Assembly (NCBI GenBank): GCA_000378905.1
Contig: KB900602.1
Span: forward strand, 1 to 44,146
Origin: an actinobacterium SCGC AAA028-A23
GTDB lineage: Bacteria > Actinomycetota > Actinomycetes > Nanopelagicales > Nanopelagicaceae
DNA length: 44,146 bases
Direction: 5' to 3'
The position numbers and the translations under genes were made by a program. This document shows, piece after piece, positions 1-11,940 of the stretch. The notes beneath the pieces were generated by a model. That model did not search any database. It saw only the letters and a program-made list of their open reading frames with translations, and was not told where the DNA came from. Position 1 is the first letter of the stretch, and every line of letters begins with the position of its first letter.

Positions 1-1
1 T

Positions 2-172
2 TTGTTTGATGATGTTAAAGGTGATATTGAAAAAGCTTTGAGCAAGGCGGTCGCCGGTGGCTTCAATGGAACACATCAACTTTCTCAAGTAGTGCGCAAA
101 ACCATTGGCAGCTGGGTAGGGGAGGAACATCGTCGCAAGCCGATGATTATTCCGTTAGTAGTTGAGGTTTAA
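2..172 (+). CDS. rnj: Ribonuclease J, C-terminal fragment (gene starts upstream of window)
   Basis: Open frame from the window edge, ...FDDVKGDIEKALSKAVAGGFNGTHQLSQVVRKTIGSWVGEEHRRKPMIIPLVVEV*, typical RNase J C-terminus; sits directly upstream of ftsK as in other actinobacteria. Confidence 0.8.
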   Translation: MFDDVKGDIEKALSKAVAGGFNGTHQLSQVVRKTIGSWVGEEHRRKPMIIPLVVEV

Positions 173-254
173 GAGTTCTTTTTTCTTAACTTTCTTGCCA
201 AAGTGCGTGCCGATTAAGCCCAGCATTTAACTTATTCTTTAGGCTTATCTTCTT

Positions 255-2588
255 ATGGCAAAGAAAAAATCTGCAAAGAAACCCAATCTATTGGCGCCAG
301 TACTTCGAGGTATTGGTTGGCTTTGGCGTTTGATCGCAAAAACGCTAGGTGGAATGGTCAGATTTATTTTCCGGTCATCAAAGGAGCTAGACCCTGCACA
401 CCAAAGAGATGGAATCGCTTTTTTCCTTTTTATTCTCGCAATTGTCTCCGCGGCTGGAGTTTGGTTTGATCTAGATAATGTTTTAGGAAGAGCAACCTAT
501 GCATTCTTGTTTGGTGGCGTTGGAATGCTGGCAAATCTAATTCCAGTATTTTTCATTTTCTTTGCTTACCGATTATTTAAATCAACTGATGAAGCCCGGG
601 ATATTGGTCGAATTACAATTGGTACTCTGCTTATCATCACAAGCACGACATCCCTTGCCCATATCGTAAATGGTTCAACTGGAACAGGCGCAACCGCTAT
701 GCGAGAAGGTGGTGGCTGGATAGGGTTTGCAGCCTCATCAGGATTAATTGCATTAGTTACTGAAATATTGGCAATCCCAATCTTTATCTTAATTCTAATT
801 TTTGGATTATTAGTGATTACCAAAACCCCACTTTCAAAACTTTTCAGTCAAATTGCTACAGTTTTTAACTTAGGTAGATCTGGTATTAGTAATGCAAAGG
901 CAAAACGTGCTGAACGTTTGGTTGCAGAGGATTTTGAGGTTAGTGAAAGCCCGCCATTTGAAACTCCGTTGGTAAAAGACTTAGTGCAAGAGTTTGAACC
1001 GCAACAATTAGATTATGAGGTTGAGTTAGAGGATTTTGATGAAATTACTCAAGAGGTGGCTACTGCTAACAAGCCAGCTAAACATGAAAACACTAGACCT
1101 CAACAACTACTTCTTACTTCAGATACAAAGTATGAGCTTCCGCCAGCCGACATTCTTCGTGGTGGCCCTGCCGCAAAAGGTAAGTCAAAGGTAAATGAAA
1201 CTGTTGTTGCAGCACTTAAACAAGTTTTTGAACAATTTGATGTTGATGCTCAAGTAACTGGCTTTATGCGCGGACCTACTGTCACTAGGTATGAAGTTGA
1301 GCTAGGAAATGGTGTAAAGGTTGAAGCAATCTCTGCGCTTTCAAAAAATATTGCTTACGCTGTGGCAAGTGGTGAAATCAGAATACTTTCTCCAATCCCG
1401 GGTAAATCAGCGGTTGGGATTGAGATTCCAAATTCTGATCGAGAAATTGTTGCCCTAGGAGATGTACTTAGATCTTCTGTCTCTTCAAGTGATCCTCACC
1501 CAATGTTAATTGCTTTAGGTAAGGATGTTGAAGGATCTTTCCTATGTGCAAATCTTGCGAAGATGCCACATTTATTGGTTGCAGGTGCAACTGGTGCTGG
1601 TAAATCTTCGATGATCAATTCATTAGTTGTTTCTATTTTAATGCGTGCCACTCCTGATGAAGTGCGCCTGGTCATGATTGACCCAAAGCGGGTTGAGTTA
1701 ACAAATTATGAGGGAGTGCCACATTTAATTGCGCCAATCATCACCAATCCCAAAAAAGCTGCAGATGTCTTAGCTTGGGTAGTCCGTGAAATGGAGATGC
1801 GGTACGACGATTTATCTGTTTTTGGATTCAGACATATTGATGATTTTAATAAGGCGGTCAAAGCTGGAAAAGTTGTTTCACCAGCCGGAAGTGACCGAAC
1901 ATTAGAACCATATCCATATCTATTGGTAATTGTTGATGAGTTAGCAGATTTAATGATGGTTGCAGCACGTGAAGTAGAAGACTCAATCGTAAGAATCACT
2001 CAATTAGCAAGAGCGGCAGGAATCCATCTAGTCCTTGCAACTCAACGCCCAAGCGTTGACATCGTTACTGGTTTGATCAAAGCAAATGTGCCTTCCCGAT
2101 TATCTTTTGCAACAAGCAGTTTGGCTGATTCAAGAGTTATCTTGGATACACCAGGAGCAGAAAAATTAGTTGGCCAAGGTGATGGTCTCTTCTTACCAAT
2201 GGGCGCAAGTAAGGCTGTGCGAATTCAAGGAGCTTATGTTTCTGAACGTGAGATAGAGGCAGTAGTAAATCATGTGAAAAGCCAGCTGCAACCTGTTTAC
2301 AGAATTGATTTAAATGCACCAATAAAATCAAATGTCGTAGTAGATGATGTTGGCGATGACTTAGATCTACTTCTGCAAGCAGTTCAATTAGTAGTATCAA
2401 CTCAATTTGGTTCAACATCAATGTTGCAACGTAAATTAAGAGTTGGTTTTGCAAAAGCTGGTCGGCTAATGGATTTGATGGAAAGTCGAGGCATCGTTGG
2501 TCCAACTGAAGGATCAAAGGCGAGAACGGTTTTAATTAACGCAGAGCAAATGCCGGATGTATTGGAATCGATTAGGGGCAATCAGTAG
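255..2588 (+). CDS. ftsK: DNA translocase FtsK/SpoIIIE
   Basis: N-terminal TM segments, Walker [11 protein letters not shown]-terminal gamma winged-helix ([31 protein letters not shown]). Confidence 0.97.
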   Translation: MAKKKSAKKPNLLAPVLRGIGWLWRLIAKTLGGMVRFIFRSSKELDPAHQRDGIAFFLFILAIVSAAGVWFDLDNVLGRATYAFLFGGVGMLANLIPVFFIFFAYRLFKSTDEARDIGRITIGTLLIITSTTSLAHIVNGSTGTGATAMREGGGWIGFAASSGLIALVTEILAIPIFILILIFGLLVITKTPLSKLFSQIATVFNLGRSGISNAKAKRAERLVAEDFEVSESPPFETPLVKDLVQEFEPQQLDYEVELEDFDEITQEVATANKPAKHENTRPQQLLLTSDTKYELPPADILRGGPAAKGKSKVNETVVAALKQVFEQFDVDAQVTGFMRGPTVTRYEVELGNGVKVEAISALSKNIAYAVASGEIRILSPIPGKSAVGIEIPNSDREIVALGDVLRSSVSSSDPHPMLIALGKDVEGSFLCANLAKMPHLLVAGATGAGKSSMINSLVVSILMRATPDEVRLVMIDPKRVELTNYEGVPHLIAPIITNPKKAADVLAWVVREMEMRYDDLSVFGFRHIDDFNKAVKAGKVVSPAGSDRTLEPYPYLLVIVDELADLMMVAAREVEDSIVRITQLARAAGIHLVLATQRPSVDIVTGLIKANVPSRLSFATSSLADSRVILDTPGAEKLVGQGDGLFLPMGASKAVRIQGAYVSEREIEAVVNHVKSQLQPVYRIDLNAPIKSNVVVDDVGDDLDLLLQAVQLVVSTQFGSTSMLQRKLRVGFAKAGRLMDLMESRGIVGPTEGSKARTVLINAEQMPDVLESIRGNQ

Positions 2589-2735
2589 TTCACTTGCAAG
2601 GGTGATTTGGCGGGTGAACCTGGTCTAGGGATTTAATTGAGCGCACTGTCCACCAAAATATCTTCAAAAAGAATTGTTTGAACACCCTCTTTAGTTCTAC
2701 CATTAAGCCTCCCCAGAGCAAGATTGGTAAGTTAA

Positions 2736-3470
2736 ATGGCAGAAAAATCATCGCTCCAACAGGCCCGCGAAGTTGCTGGTCTTTCTGTTGAGCAAATTGC
2801 CTCACTTACAAATATTCGTCCTGCTGTAATTAGAGATTTAGAAAATAACTTAGTGGAAGTTTGTGGTGGTATTGCATATGCCCGTGGCCATATCAGATCA
2901 ATCGTAAAAGTAATTAATCAGAAAACCCCTAAGTCAATTAATATCGATGCAGATTTATTGGTGGCGGAGATGGAGCAAAGCCAAGATCAAGACAACCGGC
3001 CGATGATTAATCGATTAGCAGAAAATAATGTTGCCGAAAAACCAAAGGAAAGAAAGCGGATGAAATTTGGCACGCTTGCCTCAATTTCTATCACAGCTTT
3101 AACTCTTACTTTCGTTGCACAGATTGCAATCGACAATGCTTCATCAGTTAAATCGGAATTGAATTCGGAAACATCTAAAGTCGCAAGTGTTGAACAGGAA
3201 CTTCCTGTGCAAGTAAATGGCGTGAATTTGGTTGTTACAGGTGTGAGTGGAAAAAGTTGGGTTGGATTAACTACCACCGATGGCGAGCAAATTTTTAACG
3301 GTCAGATATCTGCTGGTCAGGTTGCAACTTTTTCAGACCCTAACTTGATTCGGGCTGTGATTGGAAACGCTGGTGCAGTCAAATTAATTCTCAATGGTAA
3401 GGATTTAGGAGTGCCAGGGGCACAAGGTGAGGTGATTCGCTTAGATTTTGATGCGAATGGTCAGTTGTAG
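2736..3470 (+). CDS. RodZ-like helix-turn-helix / DUF4115 protein
   Basis: N-terminal HTH ([30 protein letters not shown]), one TM helix, C-terminal DUF4115-like domain. Confidence 0.8.
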   Translation: MAEKSSLQQAREVAGLSVEQIASLTNIRPAVIRDLENNLVEVCGGIAYARGHIRSIVKVINQKTPKSINIDADLLVAEMEQSQDQDNRPMINRLAENNVAEKPKERKRMKFGTLASISITALTLTFVAQIAIDNASSVKSELNSETSKVASVEQELPVQVNGVNLVVTGVSGKSWVGLTTTDGEQIFNGQISAGQVATFSDPNLIRAVIGNAGAVKLILNGKDLGVPGAQGEVIRLDFDANGQL

Positions 3471-3520
3471 TAGTTGTAAATAGAAGTTATGTAGGTCATG
3501 AGCGGTATCCTTACGCCATA

Positions 3521-4933
3521 GTGAGTTCAAACCTAATTAATGAGAAAAAACCACGCACCGTAGCGCTGGTTACATTGGGCTGTGCGCGAAATGAAACAGA
3601 TTCTGAAGAGTTAGCTGGCCGGTTGGCAGCAGATGGTTGGCAATTAGTTTCAGATCCAGCAAATGCTGAGATTGCAGTAATTAACACATGTGGGTTTATA
3701 GAAAGTGCCAAGAAGGATTCAATTGATGCATTAATCCAAGCCCATTCACTTAAATCTAATGGGGTTACAAAGGCTGTAGTGGCAGTGGGTTGTATGGCAG
3801 AGCGATACGGCAATGAGCTTGCTGAAGAGATGAGTGAGACAGATGCAATATTAAGTTTTGATGATTACAAAGATATTTCAACTCGGCTCAATACAATTCT
3901 TGATGGTGGGAAAATAACTCCGCATACGCCAAAAGATCGCCGCAGCCTACTTCCGATCGCTCCAGTTGATAGAGCTCAGGTGCGCGAGGAACGTAAGTTA
4001 GTTGAGGTAAATCCAATAGGAAGTGTGCTGCGCAAGCGTCTAGATAACGCGCCAATCGCACCACTTAAAATCGCTAGTGGTTGTGACCGACGATGTTCAT
4101 TTTGTGCAATTCCATACTTTCGGGGTTCATTCATCTCACGCAAGCCTGAAGAAATCATTGAAGAGGCAAAATGGCTGGCAGATAATGGGGTATCAGAGTT
4201 ATACCTAGTCAGTGAGAATACAACTTCATATGGCAAAGATTTTGGCGACCTTAAATTAATGGAAAAGCTTCTGCCGGAGCTTTCAAAGATAAGTGGTGTT
4301 GAGCGAATCCGACTTTCATACTTGCAACCAGCTGAAGTGCGTCCTTCTTTATTGCAAGCAATGATTTCAGTTGAGAAGGTAGTTCCATACTTTGACCTCT
4401 CCTTTCAACATGCAAATAGGGATCTTTTAAGAAGTATGCGCAGGTTTGGAGATGGAGAAAAATTTCTTCACTTAATCTCTCAAATCAGAGCGCTTTCACC
4501 AAATGCTGGCATCAGATCAAACTTCATTGTTGGTTTTCCTGGTGAAACTGATGCCCAGTTTATTGATTTAGTTGAATTTCTCTCACAAGCACAATTAGAT
4601 GCTATTGGAGTTTTCGGATACTCAGATGAGGATAACACCGAAGCTTTATCATTAAATGGAAAAGTCTCACCTGAGGTAATTTCAGAGCGAGCAGAGGAGC
4701 TTTCAACCTTAGTTGATGAGTTAATTACTCAAAGATCAGAGATGCGAATTGGTGAGCAGATTAGAGTTTTAATTGAGGATGAGGCAGAACAAGAGGGAAG
4801 AGCTGAGCATCAAGGACCAGATGTGGATGGATCTACTTTTATTAAATCTAGAAATAAATATCGCGTTGGTGAGTATGTAAATGCTGTAGTTAGTGATGTA
4901 GAAGGCGTTGATCTGATTGCACAGGTAATATGA
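3521..4933 (+). CDS. rimO: Ribosomal protein S12 methylthiotransferase RimO
   Basis: UPF0004 N-terminus ([15 protein letters not shown]), radical [15 protein letters not shown]-like C-terminus; GTG start. Confidence 0.93.
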   Translation: MSSNLINEKKPRTVALVTLGCARNETDSEELAGRLAADGWQLVSDPANAEIAVINTCGFIESAKKDSIDALIQAHSLKSNGVTKAVVAVGCMAERYGNELAEEMSETDAILSFDDYKDISTRLNTILDGGKITPHTPKDRRSLLPIAPVDRAQVREERKLVEVNPIGSVLRKRLDNAPIAPLKIASGCDRRCSFCAIPYFRGSFISRKPEEIIEEAKWLADNGVSELYLVSENTTSYGKDFGDLKLMEKLLPELSKISGVERIRLSYLQPAEVRPSLLQAMISVEKVVPYFDLSFQHANRDLLRSMRRFGDGEKFLHLISQIRALSPNAGIRSNFIVGFPGETDAQFIDLVEFLSQAQLDAIGVFGYSDEDNTEALSLNGKVSPEVISERAEELSTLVDELITQRSEMRIGEQIRVLIEDEAEQEGRAEHQGPDVDGSTFIKSRNKYRVGEYVNAVVSDVEGVDLIAQVI

Positions 4934-5472
4934 AAAAAGTAGAGCGGCCTAACCTTCCCAATTCACTCACAATTTTTAGAATTATTGCTCTGCCTTTCTG
5001 CGCCTACGCTCTATTTAAAAATGGTGGCGATGATGATACCTGGCGAATCATCGCATTTACTTTATTTTTTATAGTAGGCCTTAGTGATGTGCTTGATGGA
5101 AAGATAGCCAGAGATAGAAATCAGATTACTGAGTTTGGAAAATTACTCGATCCAATTGCAGATAAGGCGATGTTGGCAACGGCAACAATTGGTGCCTCAA
5201 TTCTAGGATTTTTGCCTTGGGCAATCACAATCATTTTCTTGATCAGAGAGGTTGCGGTAACAATTTTAAGATTTGCAGTAATCAAAAAAGGAGTGATCCC
5301 AGCCAGCAAGGGCGGCAAGCTAAAGACTTTTTTCCAAAACTTTGGGGTAGGTTTTTATATCCTTCCTCTTCCTACTTACCTAGATTTACCTAGAGATATA
5401 TTCATGGCAGCTGCAGTGATATTAACGATCTCAACCGGGGTTGATTACTTCAGAAAGGCATTAAAGAGGTGA
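4930..5472 (+). CDS. pgsA: CDP-diacylglycerol--glycerol-3-phosphate 3-phosphatidyltransferase
   Basis: CDP-alcohol phosphatidyltransferase motif pattern ([28 protein letters not shown]); ATGA overlap with rimO. Confidence 0.9.
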   Translation: MKKVERPNLPNSLTIFRIIALPFCAYALFKNGGDDDTWRIIAFTLFFIVGLSDVLDGKIARDRNQITEFGKLLDPIADKAMLATATIGASILGFLPWAITIIFLIREVAVTILRFAVIKKGVIPASKGGKLKTFFQNFGVGFYILPLPTYLDLPRDIFMAAAVILTISTGVDYFRKALKR

Positions 5473-5945
5473 GTAACCAAGTAATCTCTAAATCAATAAT
5501 TAAGCTTCTTAGTAAGAAGAAATTAACCTTATCTGTTGCTGAGTCGGTAACAGCAGGAGCGCTAGCAGCTGAGTTAACAAGCATTGCAGGTGCTTCAAAG
5601 GTTTTTGTAGGGGGAGTCATTGCATATTCAGATCAAGTAAAGATCACTGAGTTAAAGGTTAAGAAAAATGATTTAAGTAAACACACCGCAGTTTCAGAGC
5701 AGGTGGCAATTGCAATGGCAATTGGTGCGCGCGAGAGGTTTAATAGTGATATTGCAATTTCAACTACTGGAGTTGCCGGGCCTGGCAGAGCTTATGGACA
5801 AAAGGCAGGAACTGCCTGGGTTGGGGTGGCGAGCAAAAAAGAGTGCTTTGCCGTAGCTTTATCCCTTACTGGCGATCGAGAAACGATCCGCCACGCGATT
5901 ATTACCAGTGCATTGGCATCCCTAGAGCGTATTCTTAAGCCGTGA
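5469..5945 (+). CDS. CinA C-terminal domain / nicotinamide-nucleotide amidase family
   Basis: [37 protein letters not shown] and TGVAGPGR motifs; stand-alone C-terminal domain. Confidence 0.9.
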   Translation: MSNQVISKSIIKLLSKKKLTLSVAESVTAGALAAELTSIAGASKVFVGGVIAYSDQVKITELKVKKNDLSKHTAVSEQVAIAMAIGARERFNSDIAISTTGVAGPGRAYGQKAGTAWVGVASKKECFAVALSLTGDRETIRHAIITSALASLERILKP

Positions 5946-6226
5946 TACTTCTACGCACCCACATTGGAAGCGCTCTGCGCGCTGCCCGAATTGAACAAGG
6001 ACGCACCCTTAGAGATGTTGCTAAGAGCGCCCGTGTTTCATTGGGCTATCTTTCTGAGGTTGAGCGCGGACAAAAAGAAGCATCAAGTGAATTATTAAAT
6101 GCTATTTGCTCAGCCCTTGATCTATCGCTTTCCACAATCTTGGTTGATGTTGCCACTGTGGTTAAAACCCACGAATCCCCAGTACTAACAATCTCGACTT
6201 TGCAAGTGGTAGAGACCGCAGCTTAA
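5942..6226 (+). CDS. XRE-family HTH regulator, ClgR-like
   Basis: [32 protein letters not shown]; location between cinA and recA matches actinobacterial clgR; GTG start. Confidence 0.8.
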   Translation: MILLRTHIGSALRAARIEQGRTLRDVAKSARVSLGYLSEVERGQKEASSELLNAICSALDLSLSTILVDVATVVKTHESPVLTISTLQVVETAA

Positions 6227-6227
6227 G

Positions 6228-6770
6228 TTGTCTGCCCAGCCGGCGCTGGCGCCATACGCCCGCCAAACATCTGTTAGTAACAAATCTCGAATAGCAATCT
6301 TCAATGGTGCTAAATCTGTAATTTGCGAGGTTGGAAATTACCAATCAAATATCGCTGAAATAGCACTTAGGGCGCAAGTCTCTAAGGCAACTATTTATAA
6401 TCAATTTGCTGACAAGGCTGAGATGATGGAGTGTTTGGTTGAGTATGAGGTTGAAAGATTAACTCAAGTAGCACTCGCAGCCTCATCCCGCGAAGAAGCG
6501 CTGTATTTGTTATCTACTCATATTAGCCAAGATCTAGCTCTTAGAAAATTAGTTGAATCTGATCCTCTAGATATTGCAAAACTGGTCACAATATCCACCC
6601 ACCCAACTTGGGTATTAGTCCACCAAGGCATTGCCAAGGTTTTTGGAGCAGATTCAGCTGTTTGCGGTGTAATTCTTAGGTGGTTAATTGGCCAGATACC
6701 TTCACCAATAACTGAGGATGAGTCCCGTACCCAATCCAAGCGCTTAGCAAGTACTTTGTTTCATAATTAA
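6228..6770 (+). CDS. TetR-like transcriptional regulator
   Basis: N-terminal HTH (NIAEIALRAQVSKATIYNQFADKAEMMECLV); TTG start one base after the clgR-like stop. Confidence 0.7.
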   Translation: MSAQPALAPYARQTSVSNKSRIAIFNGAKSVICEVGNYQSNIAEIALRAQVSKATIYNQFADKAEMMECLVEYEVERLTQVALAASSREEALYLLSTHISQDLALRKLVESDPLDIAKLVTISTHPTWVLVHQGIAKVFGADSAVCGVILRWLIGQIPSPITEDESRTQSKRLASTLFHN

Positions 6771-6790
6771 TTTAGATTCTAAAGTTTGTT

Positions 6791-6982
6791 ATGCGCATCT
6801 CCGAGCTTCGCAATCGAATAGCTGAATACTTCCCAGATCCAGATACCTATTCCAGGGATATCATCCACTCAGAGTTGGGTGGGATTAGCGTTAACTCAGC
6901 TATTGAAATTGGCATGGAGCCGGATGAGATTTGGAAGGCGGTCATCCGCCATAACCCCTCGATGCCGGACCGATACCGATAA
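6791..6982 (+). CDS. DUF3046 family protein
   Basis: Short protein upstream of recA in actinobacteria; ...GMEPDEIWKAVIRHNPSMPDRYR matches the family style. Confidence 0.75.
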   Translation: MRISELRNRIAEYFPDPDTYSRDIIHSELGGISVNSAIEIGMEPDEIWKAVIRHNPSMPDRYR

Positions 6983-7010
6983 CGGCGTGTCTTAGCCCAA
7001 AATTACCTCT

Positions 7011-7026
7011 TCGAACAGTTGTTCGA
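7011..7026. promoter_or_regulatory. LexA/SOS box upstream of recA
   Basis: TCGAACAGTTGTTCGA, exact fit to the Gram-positive/actinobacterial consensus TCGAAC-N4-GTTCGA; 160 bp upstream of the recA ATG. Confidence 0.9.
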
Positions 7027-7186
7027 TACACTTATCCTGCCCAACCAGAGCGGTTCCACAGTTCCGCTGGCCAACCGAGCCAGCCGTCAGTGATGTTCCG
7101 TACCTTCTGGACCGAACAATATGACCTCGCCTTAGGAGTTGAAAAACCTAGAGCTGGTCAAGGAGATGAAAGGAAACAAATCAACT

Positions 7187-8281
7187 ATGGCCTCTGCAAA
7201 TAGAGAACCACAAGAAGATAAAAAAGAAGATAAACGATCTAGCGATCGTGCTAAATCCCTAGATACCGCCCTTGCCCAAATCGAGCGTCAGTTCGGTAAA
7301 GGATCGGTAATGAAAATGGGAGATCGCAAAGCTGTTGTGATGGAGGTAATCCCAACTGGTTCAGTTGCATTAGATATTGCTCTTGGCGTCGGTGGTTTAC
7401 CACGCGGTCGAGTAGTTGAGATCTACGGTCCAGAGTCATCAGGTAAAACAACTGTGGCTTTGCATGCAATTGCTAATGCTCAAAAAGCTGGCGGCATTGC
7501 TGCATTTATTGATGCTGAGCATGCACTAGATCCAGAGTATGCAAAGAAACTTGGCGTTGATATTGATGCCCTTCTAGTTTCACAACCAGATACCGGTGAA
7601 CAGGCACTTGAAATTATGGATATGTTAGTCAGATCAGGTGCGATTGATATTGTCGTAGTTGACTCAGTTGCAGCATTGGTTCCAAGAGCTGAAATTGAAG
7701 GCGAGATGGGTGACTCACATATGGGTCTACAAGCTCGTTTGATGTCACAAGCACTTCGAAAAATGACCGGTGCATTGCATCAATCAAATACCACTGCGAT
7801 ATTTATTAACCAGTTGCGCGATAAAATTGGTGTTTTCTTTGGTTCACCAGAGACAACTACAGGTGGAAAAGCGCTTAAGTTCTATGCATCTATTCGTATG
7901 GATGTTCGCAGAATTGAAACTTTAAAGGATGGTCAAGAGGCGGTTGGTAATAGAACCCGCGTCAAGATTGTTAAGAACAAGGTTGCTCCACCATTTAAGC
8001 AAGCAGAGTTTGACATTATCTACGGCGTTGGAATTAGCCGTGAGGGATCTTTAATTGATCTTGGTGTTGAAGCTGGAATTGTTAAGAAATCTGGCGCTTG
8101 GTTTACCTACGAAGGTGATCAACTAGGTCAAGGTAAAGAGAATGCTCGTGCATTCTTGATTGATAACCCAGATCTAGCCAATGATATTGAGACCAAAATT
8201 CGAGCATCATATGTTCCAGCCGAGATCGACCCTGCATTAGTTGCAGCAGTTGATGAGGCCACAGCTGATGTTGAGTTCTAA
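7187..8281 (+). CDS. recA: Recombinase RecA
   Basis: GPESSGKTT Walker [26 protein letters not shown] at 7187 (MASANREPQ...) preferred over the in-frame TTG at 7139. Confidence 0.97.
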   Translation: MASANREPQEDKKEDKRSSDRAKSLDTALAQIERQFGKGSVMKMGDRKAVVMEVIPTGSVALDIALGVGGLPRGRVVEIYGPESSGKTTVALHAIANAQKAGGIAAFIDAEHALDPEYAKKLGVDIDALLVSQPDTGEQALEIMDMLVRSGAIDIVVVDSVAALVPRAEIEGEMGDSHMGLQARLMSQALRKMTGALHQSNTTAIFINQLRDKIGVFFGSPETTTGGKALKFYASIRMDVRRIETLKDGQEAVGNRTRVKIVKNKVAPPFKQAEFDIIYGVGISREGSLIDLGVEAGIVKKSGAWFTYEGDQLGQGKENARAFLIDNPDLANDIETKIRASYVPAEIDPALVAAVDEATADVEF

Positions 8282-8304
8282 TCTCTAAGTCATTCAAAAA
8301 TACC

Positions 8305-8793
8305 TTGAAGAAATCACAAGAGGTAGTAGCCGATCCCTACTCCGAGGCGATGTCGATTGCGTTGTTCGCACTTGCACCGCGCGCAAAGAGTAGGGATGAG
8401 CTATTTAAGCAATTATTAAAGCGCGGGGTGGAGTCTGAAACTGCAAATGCTGTTTTGGATTCACTGGAGTTGCAAGGGCTTTTAAATGATCTTGAGTTTG
8501 CAAAATTGTGGAGTGAATCAAGGCAGCGCAGTAAGAAGTTAAGTAAGCGGGTAATTGCAACTGAGTTGCGTGGCAAGGGAGTCGCGCAAGACATTATTAC
8601 TGAGGTAATTGAAGAAATCGATGATGAAACTGAGTACGCCCAAGCATTCCTGCTTGCTGAGCGAAAATATCGATCTATCTCTCATTTAGATCCTGAGGTT
8701 TCATATCGCCGGATCTCAGCATTATTGGCCCGTAAAGGTTATGGCCATGGGCTTTGCGCAAGAATTATGCGGGAGTTAACTGGCGTTAATTAG
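8305..8793 (+). CDS. recX: Regulatory protein RecX
   Basis: RecX three-helix repeats ([33 protein letters not shown]...); directly downstream of recA; TTG start. Confidence 0.9.
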   Translation: MKKSQEVVADPYSEAMSIALFALAPRAKSRDELFKQLLKRGVESETANAVLDSLELQGLLNDLEFAKLWSESRQRSKKLSKRVIATELRGKGVAQDIITEVIEEIDDETEYAQAFLLAERKYRSISHLDPEVSYRRISALLARKGYGHGLCARIMRELTGVN

Positions 8794-8810
8794 CAAGTAG
8801 AATTAGCCAT

Positions 8811-10247
8811 ATGCCTACTTTCGTGGTTGAGACTTACGGCTGCCAGATGAATGTTCATGACTCTGAACGAATTTCAGGTCTGCTAATTGATGCTGGCTAC
8901 ACCCAAGCTTTGGCCGATTCACAACCTGATCTTGTTGTTTTCAATACCTGCGCAGTAAGAGAAAATGCTGATAATAAATTGTATGGAAACCTATCCTTCT
9001 TAGCACCTCGCAAAAAAAGTGATCCAAACTTTCAAATCGCAGTTGGTGGATGCATGGCGCAAAAGGATCAAGATGCGATTATTAAGCGCGCTCCTTATGT
9101 TGATGTAGTTTTTGGAACACATAACATTGGCTCGCTGCCCATACTCTTAGAGCGAGCTCGAATCGAAGAAGCATCTCAGGTTGAAATAAAAGAATCACTA
9201 GAACATTTCCCCTCTACTTTGCCGGTTAAGCGAGACTCAGCATTTTCTGCCTGGGTATCTGTCTCAGTTGGCTGCAATAACACCTGCACATTTTGCATAG
9301 TTCCCCAATTGCGCGGAATCGAAAAAGATCGCAGCATGGATGAAATTATGAAAGAGGTTCGGGCGTTAGTTGATCAAGGTGTTATTGAAATTACCTTACT
9401 TGGCCAAAATGTGAATGCCTATGGTGTTGATTTTGGCGACCGCGGCGCCTTTGCCAAATTACTTCGTGAGTGCGGAAAGGTGGATGGTTTAGAAAGAGTT
9501 CGCTTCATGTCGCCTCATCCACGAGATTTTACCGATGATGTAATTGATGCGATGGCACAAACTAAAAATGTGATGCCACACCTGCATATGCCACTTCAGT
9601 CTGGCAGTGACCAGATCCTGCAAGCAATGCGCCGTTCATATCGCAGAGATCGATACCTAGGAATAATTCAAAAAGTTAAATCTGCAATTCCAAATGCGGC
9701 AATTACTACCGACATAATTGTTGGATTTCCAGGTGAGACTGATCATGATTTTGAACAAACCATTGATTTAGTTAAAGAGGTGAAATTCTCCGCCGCATAC
9801 ACATTCCAGTACTCAAAGCGACCTGGAACTCCTGCTGCAACCATGGCAAATCAAGTATCAGATGAGGTAATGGCAGCTCGCTATAACCAATTACATAAGA
9901 TCCAGCAGGAGATATCAAAGAGTGAGAATGAGAAACTAATTGGTCAAAATATTGAGCTACTAGTTTCTAGTAATGAAGGTCGACATGATGTTAATGAAAA
10001 CCGAATGAATGGACGAAGTAAGGATTTCCGATTAACCCATTTTGATAACTCAGCAAAGTTGGCAAGACCTGGGGATTTGGTTCAGGTCAAAGTTGTTGAA
10101 GCTTATGCAAACCACATTGTTGCCTCATCTCCAATATCTGTTAAGAAAACTAAAGGAGCGGATGCGCATGCTGCCTGGGTTTCTGAAAATGGTGATAAGC
10201 GAATTTTGCTTGGGATTCCGACATTAGCCTCACTTAAATCTTTATGA
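8811..10247 (+). CDS. miaB: tRNA-2-methylthio-N6-dimethylallyladenosine synthase MiaB
   Basis: [12 protein letters not shown], radical [15 protein letters not shown] domain. Confidence 0.96.
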   Translation: MPTFVVETYGCQMNVHDSERISGLLIDAGYTQALADSQPDLVVFNTCAVRENADNKLYGNLSFLAPRKKSDPNFQIAVGGCMAQKDQDAIIKRAPYVDVVFGTHNIGSLPILLERARIEEASQVEIKESLEHFPSTLPVKRDSAFSAWVSVSVGCNNTCTFCIVPQLRGIEKDRSMDEIMKEVRALVDQGVIEITLLGQNVNAYGVDFGDRGAFAKLLRECGKVDGLERVRFMSPHPRDFTDDVIDAMAQTKNVMPHLHMPLQSGSDQILQAMRRSYRRDRYLGIIQKVKSAIPNAAITTDIIVGFPGETDHDFEQTIDLVKEVKFSAAYTFQYSKRPGTPAATMANQVSDEVMAARYNQLHKIQQEISKSENEKLIGQNIELLVSSNEGRHDVNENRMNGRSKDFRLTHFDNSAKLARPGDLVQVKVVEAYANHIVASSPISVKKTKGADAHAAWVSENGDKRILLGIPTLASLKSL

Positions 10248-11146
10248 GCCTAGTAATTATCTGCGGTGCTACGGCAACTGGAAAGAGTGATTTAGCAGTA
10301 TCAGTGGCAAAAGAGATTAATGCCGAGATTGTAAATGCCGATTCTATGCAACTTTATAAAGGTATGGATATTGGCACAGCAAAGCTTTCGCTTTTAGAGC
10401 GAGAAGGAATTAAACATCATTTACTTGATGAACTTGAAATCTCTGAAGAAGCAAATGTTTCTTGGTATCAAGGACAGGCTCGAAAGATAATAGATAATTT
10501 AATTGATAGTGGAAAATCTGTTGTGGTGGTTGGCGGAACTGGTTTATATATAAAAGCAATATTAGATGATTTAAATTTTCCAGACACCGATCCTGCTGTG
10601 AGGCAGAAACTTACAGATGAAGCTCAAGTATTAGGTAATGATCAGATGCATGCTCGACTTGCTACTTTAGATCCTGCTGCCGCACTTGCAATTCCAAAAG
10701 AAAATATTAGACGAGTTATCAGAGCTCTAGAAGTTATTGAAATTACAGGTAAGCCATTTACGGCAAATCTTCCCAAAGAGGCGAGTACCAAGTATCCAAA
10801 TGCATATCAATTTGGATTGGTTTTAGATCGAGAAAACCTAGATGAAAAAATTGATCGCCGGGTTGAAGGAATGTGGGAAAAAGGATTTGTTCGCGAAGTT
10901 ATGCAGTTAATGACTAAAGGCTTAGAGAAGGCCACAACGGCCAAGATGGCGCTTGGCTATAGCCAGATAATGAATTACTTAAATGGGGATTTTGATGAGA
11001 GTTTTGCTAAAGAGGAAACCAAGCGCGTAACCCGGGCCTATGCCCGAAGGCAAGAAACCTGGTTTTCACGGGATAACAGAATCAAATGGTTGGCCCCTGA
11101 AAGTAATCAAGGCCGACTAGAAAAACTCTTGGCTAGTATTAATTAA
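10244..11146 (+). CDS. miaA: tRNA dimethylallyltransferase MiaA
   Basis: [13 protein letters not shown]-loop, [21 protein letters not shown] overlap with miaB. Confidence 0.96.
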   Translation: MSLVIICGATATGKSDLAVSVAKEINAEIVNADSMQLYKGMDIGTAKLSLLEREGIKHHLLDELEISEEANVSWYQGQARKIIDNLIDSGKSVVVVGGTGLYIKAILDDLNFPDTDPAVRQKLTDEAQVLGNDQMHARLATLDPAAALAIPKENIRRVIRALEVIEITGKPFTANLPKEASTKYPNAYQFGLVLDRENLDEKIDRRVEGMWEKGFVREVMQLMTKGLEKATTAKMALGYSQIMNYLNGDFDESFAKEETKRVTRAYARRQETWFSRDNRIKWLAPESNQGRLEKLLASIN

Positions 11147-11940
11147 TGATGAAGGCAACATATGGCCACGGCACACATAATGATTTTGTGTTGGTCTTTG
11201 ATGAGGCAGATCAGATCAAATTTACGCCAGAGCAGGTTAAGCGAATCTGTGATCGTAAAAATGGTGTTGGTAGTGATGGCCTAATAAGAATTGTGAAGAT
11301 TGATGGAGCCTGGTTCATGGATTATTTAAATGCCGATGGCTCACAAGCTGAGATGTGTGGCAATGGAATTCGGGTAATGGCTCGGTATTTAACCGATAAA
11401 GGACATCAACCAAGCGGAATCTATCCGATAAATACTAGAGATGGGCGTAAGTTTTTATCAGTTCCAGAATCTGGTGATATCACTGTAAATATGGGAAAGG
11501 TTAGCCAAGTTCCTGGTGAAATAAATGTTTCAACTGGCGCTAACTCATTTACAGGATTAAACATCGATATGGGAAACCCACATGCAGTGGTATTTGTTGA
11601 GAATATGGATTTAATTGGTGATTTAAAGAGTGCGCCTAAAGTTGAGCCAGCTGATGAGTATCCAGATGGGGTAAATGTTGAGTTTGTGAAGTTTCTGGAG
11701 AATGACCAGATTCAAATGCGCGTTCATGAGCGAGGAGTGGGAGAGACTCAATCCTGCGGTACTGGAACCTGCGCCGTGGCACTTGCTGCCACAATTGAAA
11801 AAAAGAAATCATTACCAGCTAAATGGATTATCAATCCACCTGGAGGCAGATTAATTGTTGAGATAGATGGTCATAGCAATGCCACACTCACAGGCCCTGC
11901 TGAACTCGTTAAAGAGGTTGAATTGGATAAATACTTGTGA
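11146..11940 (+). CDS. dapF: Diaminopimelate epimerase
   Basis: MCGNGIR and ETQSCGTGTCAVA catalytic Cys motifs. Confidence 0.96.
   Translation: MMKATYGHGTHNDFVLVFDEADQIKFTPEQVKRICDRKNGVGSDGLIRIVKIDGAWFMDYLNADGSQAEMCGNGIRVMARYLTDKGHQPSGIYPINTRDGRKFLSVPESGDITVNMGKVSQVPGEINVSTGANSFTGLNIDMGNPHAVVFVENMDLIGDLKSAPKVEPADEYPDGVNVEFVKFLENDQIQMRVHERGVGETQSCGTGTCAVALAATIEKKKSLPAKWIINPPGGRLIVEIDGHSNATLTGPAELVKEVELDKYL

Noticed and set aside
2137-2517. 126-aa minus-strand ORF opposite ftsK
   Set aside because: Lies wholly within the FtsK gamma domain region; low-complexity Leu/Gln-rich translation typical of antisense frames.
2590-2805. 71-aa minus ORF spanning the ftsK-rodZ spacer
   Set aside because: Overlaps the start of the RodZ-like gene and has no recognisable features; the spacer is more likely regulatory.
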